DNA of 64,000 nt from Ampullaceana balthica (taxonomy: Eukaryota; Mollusca; Gastropoda; Lymnaeidae): NCBI GenBank assembly GCA_944989445.1, contig CALYLW010000011.1:3191501-3255500 (forward strand). Direction: 5' to 3'. This document shows, in pieces, positions 1 to 13,699 of this stretch (the first letter of the stretch is position 1; each line of letters opens with the position of its first letter). The notes under the pieces were generated by a model. That model did no database searches and was not told the DNA's origin. It saw nothing but the letters and a program-made list of their open reading frames with translations. Both the position numbers and the translations under genes were made by a program.

Positions 1-1610
1 GTGCTTCTTTTACGTATGAAAATTGGAGAAGAAGAAAAATAAAAATTATATACATAAAATACGAAAGCGGATGGACATCTGAATACAATTTAATAACTAA
101 GCATGCAGACGTTTGACTAATGATGGTGTTCGAGCCACCGTTATCGGTAACACCCATTTTGAGTTAAATATGTTTAAAAGTTACAAGCATTATGTAGACA
201 ATGTTGCAAAATTTCTAAATTGTGGAGTCAGGGTGTAGTTTTTTTTAAACAATCTGCAATCAGAAGCAGGCTACAACCACAGTCTGATAATATCTATAAA
301 AAGAGCTAGGTGAACAAGCTGGATGCAATCCCACACCTCCCTGACGATACGCCACCTCTAATCTCGTCATCCCCCATCCATAATCACACCCCATCCAGCA
401 GATCCCCATTTATTTCAGTCGAATCCAAATCCTAAAAGTTCTAGTGCCATCCGTGTTAAAGGCCAGAAGATCATATAGAGGAGGAGGGGATCTTCGGGCG
501 AGGGTGGGGAGTAAGGGCGGACTCTTCTTTATATTCCTGCAGGAAATCCACACTTTTCCCTTTTTGCCTCCACGAGCGCTGGACGCTTGTCTTGTCCATG
601 GGGAGCAGTTTTAATCAGTGGAGAGGCGAACGGGAGGTTTGTAGGAATAAGTGAGCGAACGTCGAAGCGGCTTTTGTGAAAGACGGCGGAGATTAGATGA
701 ACCACGACCGAAGAGAAGTTAGAGACAGTGAGGATGAAAGGAAAGAAGTATAACAAAATGGTTGCTGGTGGGGTTTCATGTGTATAATTATAATATAAAT
801 TGTTGGTATATAATTTATGCGTATAATGAATAAATATGTTGTGATGACGTCAGTGGTTGAACTTAAATTTTTTTTTAAATTATAAATATATACACGACAT
901 GTCACTGATATTATTATTAGTGAACTTGAGATAACCTGAAAAAAACAGATTGCTCCAAGAAACAAGCCCTAAAAATTAGCATTGGCAGTGCCGGAACTTT
1001 CCACGTATTGGTTATTTAATGAAACATCCAGAAAGGTAACGCAATTTCCAATTAACGCGTACCTGTTGGTATATAACGCATACGTTTTCCACAATATTTA
1101 GCAATTTCAAATGTGCTGAGTATTGTTAATTTGCTGACAGACCGGCTCTAGATTTAAAATACAAATACAGACAGAGATTATATGTAAAGGGATCTTTTTC
1201 AATTAAAAATTTAACGTTTACAGATTTTATTGTCCCTTTCGAGGATAAGCTATCAACGACTGTTACGCTTTGACGATGAAAAATAAACCCAAATAGAGTA
1301 GCCAACGCGTTGTTTGAATTCTATTTAATTTAAATATGAAAAATAGATTGCTGAATAACTATTTCTCGTGTGGCTACGAAAATATCTCCGCAGGATTCCG
1401 CACCTCCCCCCCCCCGGTCAAAATGGTGAGGAGGATGCCTGTGTGCTGAAGTAAGGTGGGGACGGGGTGGTGGTCAAATGTGGCAGCGGTTCATAGCCAA
1501 ACTGCACTCAGTGGTCAAGGGCTGCTGGACGGGGTCGAGAGCAGCTGGCAACAGCTGTTGGAACTGCTCATCTCGGAGCTACAAGGAAATTAGTCACATC
1601 TCCAATTACC
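1..1610. other. AT-rich intron, no gene seen
   Basis: Mostly AT-rich unique sequence. A C11 tract lies near 1406 and an exact CRE TGACGTCA at 845-852. Short frames near 529-965 on the minus strand carry no recognisable domain. Confidence 0.6.
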
Positions 1611-1850
1611 CGTGTGTTGGGATGGACGGCCAGACTTCAGGGGTTCTACCCGTGTGTTGGGATGGACGGCCAGACTTCAGGGGTTCTACCCGTGTGCTGG
1701 GATGGACGGCCAGACTTCAGGGGTTCTACCCGTGTGTTGGGATGGACGGCCAGACTTCAGGGGTTCTACCCGTGTGTTGGGATGGACGGCCAGACTTCAG
1801 GGGTTCTACCCGTGTGTTGGGATGGACGGCCAGACTTCAGAGGTTCTCTC
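1611..1850. repeat. 40 bp minisatellite, 6 copies
   Basis: Six head-to-tail copies of a unit starting cgtgtgttgggatggacggc. Copy 3 has cgtgtgctgg and the last copy decays at its end (aggttctctc). Because 40 is not divisible by three, the array stays open in several frames with a 40-residue cycle, so the apparent repeat proteins here are not genes. Confidence 0.98.
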
Positions 1851-2399
1851 TGCCGGACGGGGTAGACAAACATCATTACTATTGATTAGGACGGACAAAA
1901 GCCGGCAGATTGTCATCATCAAAATACTGGTTGTTTAATTTGACAAAGAATTTATCATGGTCAAGGGGCATTGTGGTGGCCCGTGGCGTTGATACATTTT
2001 AAGGTGAGGGGGGGTATGGGGCGATACATGCCGGAGTCAGGAGCACATCATTTCTGATTGCCCTTATATTGATTGGCTTTTAGTAAGACTAAGTCTAAAG
2101 TTTAACTAATATAACGTTCGAGTAAAGGAATTAAAAGGCTGGATTAAAAAAACATGCACTCTTGACACGTTTAATCTTTTAGTAACATATTCTTTATTTT
2201 AAAAAAAAATTGTAACGTTCGGCCTCCCATTCTGCCCTCCTTCCTTTTTTCATTCCGATGTTGATACATTTCTTACTTGTAAAGTAATAAAATAATTAAT
2301 TTATTCTAAATGAATATAAATTATCATAGATTTACAAACAAACCCAATCCCGTTATAGATGAATGTATTTGTAGTTTTATTTTATTGTCTAATGCTCTT

Positions 2400-2800
2400 T
2401 AAATAATTTAACCTGCGGGCCCTCTTAAGCATCTCCCCATTGAAAGCCTTTCAAGATCGGATCTGGGCGGAGAATTAACTCCGTGTCTCAAGACAAGAAG
2501 GAAAAGAAAGATGAAAAACAAAATGTTAAAGCCTGGTCCAGGAACAGGCGTTTGTTTATTCAGTTCCCTAGAATAACAGTTCCCCTCTACGCCAGAGATT
2601 CTCTCTCGGGCCGCGGAAAGCTTCTTTGGCCCCTCATTAATAGTAATTATTATAATTATGCGACGAGTTTCCGGGGCAGCAGAGGGGAGATAAAGAGAAG
2701 TAAATAAATAGAAACACAAAGATACGTCACGTTCTGGAAGGACGATCTGTCAGGCAAATTATTTCATTCTTGGAGCTCGCGGCCGCCCTACCTTCCCAGC
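2400..2800. promoter_or_regulatory. Candidate enhancer island with ATTA cluster
   Basis: A GC-balanced, non-repetitive island in AT-rich intron. It holds a dense homeodomain-site run at 2635-2660 (cattaatagtaattattata) and ctgtcaggcaaatta at 2747-2761, which contains a reverse-complement TGACAG Meis-type core. Short open frames on both strands reflect its composition, not coding. Conservation is untested. Confidence 0.25.
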
Positions 2801-3234
2801 CCCCCCTCCTCCCACACCTTTACACCACATCACCTCTACAGTCATGGTTTTATTGAACATTACGTAACAAACACCCATACCCCGGTCACAGAGTTTTTAA
2901 TGTAGTTTTCTTTAAAATAAACACGCTTGAATGTTAAAATTGAAGTTTAAAATTCTTTTACACTTGCCGAGTCCTTGAAACCTTGCCATCAATGTTGCGT
3001 CCACTTCATTACAAACGTGACCATAACGGTCGGAATAAATTAATTTGTTTGTGAGTCGCCGTACTCATCAGTTTGTTTTCCCCTGTCTTTCTGTTATCTA
3101 CAACAACCTCATTTTCTGATAAAAAAGCTCTAGTGAAATAGACGGTAAGAAATATTTGAAGGGATAAAAATCAAAGCAACCCTTACTTTTCAATTCATCC
3201 GGCGTAATCTCCGACCCCTACCTTCAAACCTCTG

Positions 3235-3530
3235 GCCCCCGGATTGGTTTAATGACGCCGATATCCTTGCGCTAATTGGAGCCTCGTTTTCATTTTAAGC
3301 GTCAATGATTAGCCTAGTAATTCAGTTGCGGTCCGCCGGCAAGACTTTAAGACGCGGAATGAGAAAGCTTTAGGAAAATAAATGTGATATGTACCCGTGG
3401 CAAGTGAGTGGCTCATTACCCGCTGTTGTCGACTTGTATCTGGCATCGTCTGTTTTGCCTGCGTCTGCCTGCTCGACCTTGGAATGCGGCAACCGAGCAG
3501 CGTAGTCGACTCGCTCACTCCACTTCGTTC
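3235..3530. promoter_or_regulatory. Candidate enhancer island with GCTAATTGGA
   Basis: A CpG-containing island with gctaattgga (3271-3280), gattagcctagtaattcag and aaataaatgtgat. It differs sharply from the flanking T-rich DNA. Proposed on composition and homeodomain-type cores only. Confidence 0.22.
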
Positions 3531-4367
3531 CCCATTCTTTTTCTAACTCTTACCTGTTGGAGACGGTTTATATAAAAATATAATATGTATATAATCTCAC
3601 TTTCCCTATTCTCTTTATCTGGTCACATAGAATCATTTATTTATTTATTTTTTTAAATATTTTTTTCCACATCTTCGTTGAAATTTGAATAGATAAAGCC
3701 AAATGGTGTGTCATGTTCTTTCACAAAAAATTGAGACGTTTCTCTTTAAGATTCAAAATAATCCAATTTTCCGAGGTAAAAATTTACGTAGTAGTCTTTT
3801 TTATCGGCAAATTTTATAATTGATTCCAAACTGTTTCTATAAATTGTTTTGTAATCCGTAACGGGACTGGGGTGGGGGGGGGTATCAGCCCAACATTTAA
3901 GTAATATGCAATAATACTATTATTAAAGGACTAGTTAGAAACTACTCCAACGGTCCACCTGTACCTCAGCATTTTAACTAAGATTGGCATTTACTTGGAT
4001 CGCATGTCGAATATAAACAAAATAGTTTAGGGTTTAAAAAAAACCTAGTTATGTTTTTTGTCAAAAACAAAGTCAAGCTAATGTACTTCTGGTCACACGC
4101 TGTCCAGTCTTCGTGACAAAGTCATCAATAAAGGATCATTTAGCTAAGAACGAGCACTCGTGTTGCAGAACTGTCCCTCACTTCAATTAGAGTAAAGCCC
4201 ATCTAAGGGCCATAACTCCTATATGTTGATGTCTTACTGATCCCTAATCAGCACCCTTCTCTATATATAGTAATTAACTGAATAAATTCATTTGTTTATT
4301 ATTATTTTTTGGGCAACTCATTGACAAAGATATTTAGAAAGATCGTCAAACACCTCCTATCCAAAGA

Positions 4368-4668
4368 GGTATGGAACAGAATCTCTGACTTTTCTGCCCC
4401 CAAGCTTCGAGGCATGGAACAGAATCTCTGACTTTTCTGCCCCCAAGCTTCGAGGCATGGAACAGAATCTCTGACTTTTCTGCCCCCAAGCTTCGAGGCA
4501 TGGAACAGAATCTCTGACTTTTCTGCCCCCAAGCTTCGAGGCATGGAACAGAATCTCTGACTTTTCTGCCCCCAAGCTTCGAGGCATGGAACAGAATCTC
4601 TGACTTTTCTGCCCCCAAGCTTCGAGGCATGGAACAGAATCTCTGACTTTTCTGTCCCCAAGCTTGAA
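4368..4668. repeat. 43 bp minisatellite, 7 copies
   Basis: Seven copies, exactly 301 bp, of a unit that begins ggcatggaacagaatctctg and contains a HindIII-type aagctt near its end. The first copy has ggtatg, and the last has a T in the C run and ends cttgaa. Internal copies are identical, suggesting recent expansion or homogenisation. Confidence 0.98.
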
Positions 4669-6889
4669 AGCTTTGTTTAACGATCGATTTTATTTTATTA
4701 AAGAAAGTTTGAGTACATAAAAAATATGGGTAATATAGTAAAGAAAACTCACCAACATTGTTGTAATTTTGGGGATATATGAAAAAAGGGGTGGGGTGGA
4801 GTGTATATACGAGATAAAATGAAGTCAGTCAACCGTATCTCTGAAGCGACTCACGAAAGCTTAGCATCCACCTAGAGAGTGCAAGGGCCACTACTTCAAC
4901 TAAAATTTAAACCTCCCCCCACCTTACGTGCTTCCCGTGATATCCAACCTCTCTCACCCCCACCCGACCTCCTTTTTTTAACAAGAGAGAACCCGATGCT
5001 TTTTAGCGAAAGTGAATGCCAGGAAGTTTTAAAAAAACACCAAAAAAAAACGCCATTTCCCTGGCGCCGCTAAGGTTTTTGTCTGTTGAAATCGTCTCAA
5101 ATTGATTCTCTTGAAGAATATGTGCATCTATGCTCCCCCCTTCACCTGTATGCCCCCTTCATTCATCCTTTTTTAAAAAGGTTATTATTTTGAAATTCAC
5201 TTACTACAACACGCGTGACAATTTTAACTGTAACTAATAAATTATAGTTATTATTTAATTTTGATTAACACATTTTTGTTTAAAAATTATTCTTATTATT
5301 TTTAACCATGAAACTGTTATTAATAATATCGTTAGAATACCATAGGTGTGAGAGACTTAGGAAATGGCCTTAACTTCGACTTATGGCGTCATAATGGTGG
5401 AGCCATTCACTTAAAATACCTTTATCTAAACTTATACACTACATCTGCTCCTAATATACAAAAGAATATTGCGTCCTACGTTTTACCGTGGTAAATGTCG
5501 AATCTTTAATTTTTATAAGAGTTTTGAATGTTGATAGAGTGTTGGTTTTCCTGGCTTGTTCAGGCCCAAATGCAGAACGCCAGAATCGGATTGTCATCAA
5601 AAACAATTTTCAGCGGATAATTATTTTCTAACTCTGGGTTTTCCCGTTTCATTCCAGTATCGTTATCTTATTCTTTTAATTTAAATATTCAAAATATTCC
5701 TTCTATACAGAAGATTATTGCCTCCTACGCTATCCTTTTGGGGGGGGGGTCTTTATTTTTTAATTTGATCTTTTCTTTCATCAGTTCCGAGTTTCAAACT
5801 CTCGTCGTAAAATTTTCTAGAGATGAAATAATATAGGAAATAATGAATTTCCCACTTCACTATAATGTGGCATTTGTGTGTGTGCAGAGGCGTGTACGGG
5901 TATTGTCGAATGGTTCGGGAGGTGAGGAAGTGGGAATGGGAAATAAAACTAAAAAGAGAAATCAGAATACTTCACAGGTTGGTAGAAGGGGACAAAGAAG
6001 GTAAAACGTGTAAAAATACCCCCCTCCCCCGCCATGTAGGTTTGGTGTATCTTTTTGCTTGCCATTTTGTGAGAACTGTTTGGCCCGGACTGTCTGCGGC
6101 CGATCTGCGAGAATGTCGGGATATACGGTTACCCTAAGAAAGAACCAAAAAAGTCAAGTGTTGTTTTTTTTTGGTCCATGCGTTTTTACCCAATTTTGTG
6201 ACACTTTACCCTTTCCTCGGTTCTCTTGGAGGTCTTTGTAAGGCCGGGGAACATGGGCCGGGTGATGAAAGGTTTACGTCGCTAGGCGTTACTCACATTT
6301 CGGGAGGTGCGGGGTGAGGGATGGTAAAAGGGGAGTCCAGTTGTTGTGCTCAAGGAAATAATAAGTCTAAATACAAATTCTCTAGTTCTAACATAATTAG
6401 ACATGACCAGTTTGAGTAGATATGCCAGTATATGGTAGTCTTTAAGTAGGATGATACAAATCAGAAATTCAAACTTTTCAGGTAATGCCTTAGGCCTTAG
6501 AACAATATCAAACAGTAAACATAATTCATGAAGAAATGGTGAAACTCACGTAAAGTTGTATATATTCAACATACTCCTAAAATGAAATAAAATACAAAAT
6601 TGGAGTTGATCTAAGAGCGTCTTTCGTACTGTTCAGAATCTATGACAACTTTCTATTACGACGTCATATATTGTACTTTTAAGTTCAAAGATTCTTGTCA
6701 CCATTGGCATGTGAGCTTGCTACGCCAGAAGGAGTAGATGATAAATTAAAAACTTAAAACAGAGAAAATCGACATCTATCAATTTTTTACTAATACTTAG
6801 AACCATTGTACACTTTAAAATCCCGAAACCACCTAATAACACACAGACACAATCTACTAGCATGGGTGTCTTCTATGCAATTAATTGAT
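4669..6889. other. Intron, no gene seen
   Basis: AT-rich unique DNA with a G10 tract near 5741 and a loose internal similarity: atatacaaaagaatattgcg at about 5455 versus ctatacagaagattattgcc at about 5703, each followed by tcctacg. Confidence 0.5.
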
Positions 6890-7480
6890 ATCTCGATTCA
6901 CATAATTTGCTTGACGTCACCAGCGTAAAATAGAGTTTCGACTCCTCAGCGGCACTCCGTCTTGATCCATAAGACTAATCCATCGCGAGGCGCGGGTAAG
7001 TTCAATGTAAACCTAATCTCCCCTGTCCACTGTCTCGCCTGGCTGCCGCTAACAGGACTCCAGCCAATGGAGAAAATAAAGGCAAGAAAATGTTCGGCCG
7101 GGGGAGGGGGGAGTAAATATTAGCATCGGCGCCAGAATATCGGTGTCTACCCCCCCCCCTCCCCCACAGACTTTTCCCCACACACAAACACTTTCCATCT
7201 CCCTTCTTAGAAAGGAAAGAAAGATGAATATTAGAAAATGGACGCACGGGCGAGAATCTCCTCCGAAACCCTCGGGTGACTTTCGATTCGGGACCCCCTC
7301 ATTGGTAATGTGTTCGCCTGATTGAGGCAGCGCCGTGGAATCAATAGGCGGCTCCTACCAGTTTAATTAGATTGAAGCCGGGAACCGCTTCCAATTATAT
7401 TTGCCCAAAAACGGGCTTCCATCAGACTATTAAAGCGCGAGAGGCGACACGAGGGCCATCTTACAGCTTGCACGAGTTCG
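6890..7480. promoter_or_regulatory. Candidate enhancer island with CRE and TTTAATTAG
   Basis: It has an exact TGACGTCA at 6912-6919, ctaatccatcgcg (6975), an inverted CCAAT context (agccaatgg) near 7062 and tttaattagattgaagccgg near 7362. A C9 tract at 7150 interrupts it. It is one of the longest non-AT-rich islands upstream of exon A. Confidence 0.25.
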
Positions 7481-7694
7481 GTGGAGGGGTTTGGGGTTGG
7501 CAGGACTCGTACGATGTCAAAGGACATGGTTTTGGTGTTTGATAAATTTGAGTTATCCCCCTTAGAAAAGCTAAAGTGGTGTGGTGTTGTTTTTGGACTT
7601 TTTAGATAATTTTTATTATTTTTCCTTTCTCTTTTTGGGCTCTTTAAAATTATTGTAGAAATGAAGTTTCGTGAGACAGAATTTAAACTGAAAG

Positions 7695-7832
7695 CAAATC
7701 ACTTTCTTTTGTAGGTAACACATGTATGGATACCTGACATAGATCTTGTGACACACATATACTTATAATGTCAAATCACTTTCTGTTGTAGGTACCACAT
7801 GTATGGATACCTGACATAGATCTTGTGACTCA
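7695..7832. repeat. 77 bp tandem duplication
   Basis: Two copies starting caaatcactttct at 7695 and 7772 share gtaggta(a/c)cacatgtatgg and gatacctgacatagatcttg. They differ at a few positions, so the duplication is not recent. Confidence 0.93.
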
Positions 7833-8829
7833 CTGTGTCTAATAGGTTCTCTTAAGGATTTCCCATTTTCAAATACCCCATATGTGTATCACCAAGAACG
7901 ACAAATATACTGACCAGTGTCCAATGCATAATTCCTTATCAATTTATTGACCATTCACTAGGACAGAACCTCAGACTAAAATAATCCCTTATTTTCTTCT
8001 TTTCTTGGCCATTCTGACAATTCATTATATCAGTGATTTTTTTTTAAATTTCAATTTTATTATTGTTATAATTTTTACATTTAAATGTTTAAGTATCAAC
8101 ACATTGTTAGTGTCAAGTTTTTCCTAGTCTTTAACTTTAATTTTATTTACTAATTGATTATTTTTCTTTTATTTTGACCTGAAATCCGTTTCACAAATTT
8201 ATTTGTCCACTGAGCTTAGAATACGTCATCTTCAATTATCAAATTACTCTATTCAAATCAGCCAGCTCACAAATCCCCTTTCTTTCAGCCCACTCGGCGT
8301 GTGGTCCCAAAATGTGCCCAGGCAAACACACAAACAATCCCACTCGAGCAGTGAAGTTGTTTGGACACCCAACTTGACATAATGCCGGCCACCACCCTAA
8401 AACTAAGCGTGTTTGTTCAATGCCCCATCCCAGGGCATGTTATGTTTGCGCCAATAATTAATCAACCCCTGAAGGCACCAGAAAGAAAAAAAAAGGTTAG
8501 CCAGTGAAGAGTTTCGGCTGGTCGCCGTTTAGGGATTTTTAATAATGTTCTCAACCCGTAAAAAAAAATTCCGACCAGTATTTAAATGCAAAGTTCTTCC
8601 AATAAAATTTAACAAACTTTACAAAATGTAATTTGTTTTTACAGTAAACTCATTTGAAATTTTAACAGTCAAATAATTGTAAGTTAAGTTTTTGAAAGTT
8701 TTCTTGGATCTTTTTTTTTGCGTTTGCCCTCCTCTAAAGTTTAATTTTCATTTTTTTTCTCCACATTTTTATTTTTGAGTTTTCAATCTGGGTTAAGACC
8801 AGAGCCATTGCCAGGGAGTGTGGGAGTCT

Positions 8830-8950
8830 TGTAGTGGAGGAACCGATCGATAGGCGAACAGCACTGGAGCAATTTGGCCGCCAGAATCGGCCCATTGACT
8901 CAGTCATGCATTATGCGATTAGATTGACAATACAATTTCCTTCACTCCTT
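8830..8950. promoter_or_regulatory. Candidate enhancer with AP-1-type palindrome
   Basis: TGACTCAGTCA at 8896-8906 is an AP-1 (bZIP) consensus embedded in a symmetrical 11-mer. It is followed by gcattatgcgattagattga, with POU/homeodomain-like cores. The block ends sharply at pyrimidine-rich sequence. Confidence 0.3.
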
Positions 8951-9339
8951 TTCCCCGGACCTTCTCACATTCCCACCCTTTTGGCCCATTCTTTTCATCC
9001 TGTCTGCCGACAATTTTGTTCTTGCGTCTGTCCAACAATCCCTCCTACCCCACCCCCTCCTCCCTTGATCGTCATTCAAATATCAATAATTTTTAAAATT
9101 GTTTTCATTATTAATTCCTTTATTATTATTTCATTATTATTTTTTTCATCTGCTCCACGCATAATGTACAGCCTTATATCAGTTTTAACTAACAAATGTA
9201 ACGCTGTATACGGTACTTTTCAACTCTGTCTTTATACACCATATCCGCCGCTGCACCCTATCCGGCACCATTAAATTGTAAACGAGAGCGAAGCGATACG
9301 TGAAAAAAAAGAGAAAAAAAATAAGAATCAACTTTGATA

Positions 9340-9740
9340 TAGCATGACGTCATCGCTCCAACGACCAGCGGCCCGGGCCGTCTACCTAGTAACACAGCTT
9401 ATCTGGTTGAGAGGGAACATGAGAACAGGCCCCAAGATTTGCAAACAGAGGGGGGGGGAATTATATGAGAAATTAGATTTGAGAGAAATCTAAAATGATC
9501 CTGACAAGAGTAACTGTGTCAACAGTCCAACGGGCACATCCGAGATGTTGATGTCGGGGCTTGTGATGTTTATGGCCCAACAATATAGAAAGGTCTGGCC
9601 CCGGCCGAGGGAGAAGTCCGCGCTACGGGTCCGTGGTATTGACGTACACATGGAACCGGTCGGCTATCCGGCCGGCCAGCTGATAATCTTCGATAGAAGG
9701 CGAGTAAGAAATCTGCAGGAAGTCATATTTGGAATCTGAT
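9340..9740. promoter_or_regulatory. Candidate enhancer island with CRE
   Basis: Exact TGACGTCA at 9345-9352, then a CpG-bearing stretch with ggcccgggcc, cttatctggttga and ggccggccagctgataatct. A 64-residue open frame (9545-9739) shows no family resemblance and is probably chance. Confidence 0.22.
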
Positions 9741-11674
9741 GAATTCATGAATTATTGATGAACCGCTACCACTCGCTCTGTGACACACACAAGGAAACGA
9801 AAGGGGGGCAACCCCGAAAGAGAAATATATTGAGTTGATGGTGGAGCTACTAATGGAGTGTGGGTGGGGGTGGGCTCACGGGGAAGTAAGAGTGGAGAGA
9901 GGATTTCGGTAACCCACTAAGAAGATGGTCGAATCAGTTGGTATAAAACTGGTAGACCTAGGTTCTGTTAATAGATCGAGACAACTAGATTATCCGGACT
10001 GTTCTTAGAAATCATGCAACTTACTTTGAAATGTGCTTTAACTTGTTCTTCTCTTGTGTTGAATACTACTAGCTTCCCCTAATAAATTCCTAAAGATGAA
10101 AAGATTTACGTTTTATAAACACAATATTGCAATTGATTTAACATTATACAAAACCAATGGGATTTGTAGGATGTGATCACCATATGATGTAATGTGGCTT
10201 TAATCTTTATCATTTTACATACATGTTCTTGAATTCATAATAACAAAATAAATTAAATTTAATCCTGCAGTGCCTTACTCAACAAACGGTCCCTAACAGT
10301 TTCAATATGACCGGACTAACAAGACAACACAAGGGCTTACCAATAGCTATATAAGTCAGTTTCACCAATTTTTGCCATCTCTCATATCCATCCCTCCCTT
10401 TTTCCACATCCCCACGTGCTCCTTCCCCCCCCCCTTTTTTTTCAGAGATCATTTCCTGCGCTCCCTTGACTGGGCGCCTGGAAGAAGTTTGGACGCATGG
10501 CGTGAAGGAGCCACACGCCACTTTGGTCTTCCGGGACCCGCCCAAAGTCTCCAGCCCCCACTCCACCCCTCCCTGGGCGCAGCCCTTCCCCCCCTCCACC
10601 CACAGTGGGCACCCTAACACTCGCCTAGTCCAGACCAACGATCAATGATTTTTTTATTTTTTTCTTGGTTTGGAATCTGGGTAATGCACACGAGCGCCTT
10701 AACGACCAACATGCAAAGCCAGTCCCTTTGAAACAAAAGCCAAAGTTTTTGTTTTTTTTTGTTTTTTTTTAATTTAGGATGAAAAAAAAACTATCTGTTT
10801 AAACGTTTTCCGTCAAAATGTATCTTCTGTTTATGTAGTGTTTTTCATATATTGTTTTAAAAATGCAAACGCAACGACATCGAATTGTTGCATTTTTATA
10901 GTTGTCATTACGACTCCAGTTGTCTCCCTTGCATGCAGTTTGTCTCCCTTGAGGGCTACAACTGAAACTCTCCGAAAAGCCTCGGGGCTCATGTGTGTTG
11001 TTGCTGTATGCCTCCGTCTGATTCTCACTCATGGAACTATCACATTTCAAAACACGCCATCAATACCAGCTTAATTAAGGAAACAGTTGCCTGGGAGGCG
11101 AAGTGAGGGCAACGCGGGTGATAGGCAACAAGATTATATTTGAACAAAATAACGAGTAGTGCACTAAGATTAACGGGTGATTTTTTAATAATTTTTAAAA
11201 TTATTATTATTTTAAAAATATATTTCATTTTAAACGATTTTCATTGAAAAAAAAATTTTTGTGGAAGTTTTACCAACGAGTGCTCAAAGTATAAGTGATG
11301 CCCCCCCCTCTCTTTTCATAGTTTGCTTTACATCTTCAATAACATGTTTTAATTAATTAAAACTGAAAATGATTCTGACCCTCTAGATAAAACGACGATA
11401 TAAGGAAGCCAATCGGATAGATTCTACTATATTATTTTGAACAAACCCATGAAGTGGATATACTTCTTCAGCGTTTTGGCGTTCCCGGAAGTATATGAGA
11501 AATAATCTCGTCTCCATCCACCTACAAATTAGCGGCACTTTCTTTTTCTTTCAATCTGTCATCGCGAGTGTTCAGTTACAACAGTTTTTCAACAGTTGCT
11601 GGTAAACAAATTTTTACCTGTCATCTGGGCGTGGATCAGTTACCTGTTGACAGGGCAGCCCTTACCACACTTTC

Positions 11675-11815
11675 ATACATCCACACACACTCTCATACAA
11701 CTCACACACATCCACACGCACCTCACAGACATACTGCCATACACACCCACACACACGCCACACATCCACACACAATACAACCACATAGACACTATAATAG
11801 ATGCACATTTACACA
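11675..11815. repeat. CA-rich simple sequence
   Basis: Interrupted cacacac/catacac sequence over about 140 bp. A second weaker CA-rich patch lies at 12020-12140. Confidence 0.9.
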
Positions 11816-12569
11816 CACCTTCAAACCAAATGTTTTTAAGCTGTGCCACTGCGAAGCAATTTAGATCTATTAACGCGTAGCAATACCCTTTCATAAGAAT
11901 GATATATCTGTGTTTGTGGGGTGTAAAATTTTTCACAATAAAAATGGATGCTGTGCAGCAGTGTCCACTATTTTGTTATTTGCACACGGACCAACGAACC
12001 TTAGACGGAACATTTCCTCAAAGACACGCATGCGCACAAAGCCTGACATCCGCACACACACTCACATGCACTCATAGCCCTATCCAACCTCCTCAAATCT
12101 TAGTCAAATTACACACATATACACTTCCACACACAAACACATAAAGAGTCGATCACATCGCAGATTGGCAGGGGCAATAACGTAATAGCGAAAGCAACTT
12201 TTTCAGACTTTATTCATCCAAATGACAAATGCGGCTTTTGGATTAGTGCCGGGGAATGGGGAAAAATGTAGCTTAACTGCCTCAAACCAGGAGTACATAC
12301 ATGTGTAGAAGTTCACTGTTGTCAACATATTTCTCAACATTCTCAGGGCAGAAGAGGACGCAGCATTTGTTTTGTTTAAGATCCGGTTTATATCGTTTAA
12401 TTACCGCCTTTATTGTGGAGATACTAATGAATAAAACAATAAGGAAAAGAGAGGGAACAACGGGGAAAAAAATGAAGAATCTTAAAAAATAAATAATAAA
12501 AAACGAAAACAACACACACACAAAAAAGGAGAGAAAAAAAATACAAGTTCATTTCCAACAAGCCCTTTA

Positions 12570-12840
12570 AACCCTCGTATCGACCTCGGGCCTCACATCT
12601 TCAATAGATCTGCCAATCGCAGGAGGCCGGCCCGAGGAGTCTACCCACTTGGCTGTTGGGCAGCCTATTTGGACCTGTCATCCTCAGACGTTGCCGGTCG
12701 GCCGTCCCTGGAGCCGTGTCGTCGACATCGTGATTATCTTTATAGACCGGCAAGATAATCTATAGTCTTATCCATTATCTGCAGGGCCGGTGGAGATTCT
12801 CAGCGGTGGGTCACTTCAGTCTTGGTAAGGCGGAATTAGG
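12570..12840. promoter_or_regulatory. Candidate enhancer island with repeated GATAATC/GATTATC
   Basis: Contains gtgattatctttatagaccg, caagataatctatag and ccattatctgcag, three GATA-type cores within about 60 bp (12731-12783). The surrounding sequence is GC-balanced. Confidence 0.28.
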
Positions 12841-13021
12841 GAATATGTAAATACACAGTAATTTATTGATCTGAAACAAAGCTCGTGTATATAATATCAT
12901 AAAGTCAAAAGTATACAAGTCCACAAATGAAGAGAACACAATTAGAATGTTTACTTTCAGTTCTTGTTTACATTTATTTTGGTTCACATTCTTTTTTAAT
13001 TTAAATTCTGTTTTTATAAAT

Positions 13022-13662
13022 AATATATTGGGATTAATTTATAACTCAGATATTATATATATATTGGGATTAATTTATAACTCAGATATTATATATATAT
13101 TGGGATTAATTTATAACTCAGATATTATATATATATTGGGATTAATTTATAACTCAGATATTATATATATATTGGGATTAATTTATAACTCAGATATTAT
13201 ATATATATTGGGATTAATTTATAACTCAGATATTATATATATATTGGGATTAATTTATAACTCAGATATTATATATATATTGGGATTAATTTATAACTCA
13301 GATATTATATATATATTGGGATTAATTTATAACTCAGATATTATATATATATTGGGATTAATTTATAACTCAGATATTATATATATTGGGATTAATTTAT
13401 AACTCAGATATTATATATATTGGGATTAATTTATAACTCAGATATTATATATATATTGGGATTAATTTATAACTCAGATATTATATATATATTGGGATTA
13501 ATTTATAACTCAGATATTATATATATATTGGGATTAATTTATAACTCAGATATTATATATATATTGGGATTAATTTATAACTCAGATATTATATATATAT
13601 TGGGATTAATTTATAACTCAGATATTATATATATATTGGGATTAATTTATAACTCAGATATT
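13022..13662. repeat. 36 bp AT-rich minisatellite, 18 copies
   Basis: The ggg landmark of the unit (attgggattaatttataact…) recurs every 36 bp from 13030 to 13354, then twice at 34 bp spacing (13388, 13422), then at 36 bp to 13638. The two 34 bp units lack one AT dinucleotide in the terminal TA run. A unit of 36 bp gives a 12-residue LGLIYNSDIIYI open frame, which is an artefact of unit length. Copies are otherwise nearly identical. Confidence 0.98.
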
Positions 13663-13699
13663 TTAGAAGGTAACTGAATTAAAGATTGGTTAAAATTTA

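Noticed and set aside
12947..13677. Hydrophobic LGLIYNSDIIYI repeat protein resembling membrane repeats
   Set aside because: Caused by the 36 bp AT-rich unit; the frame breaks at the 34 bp units.
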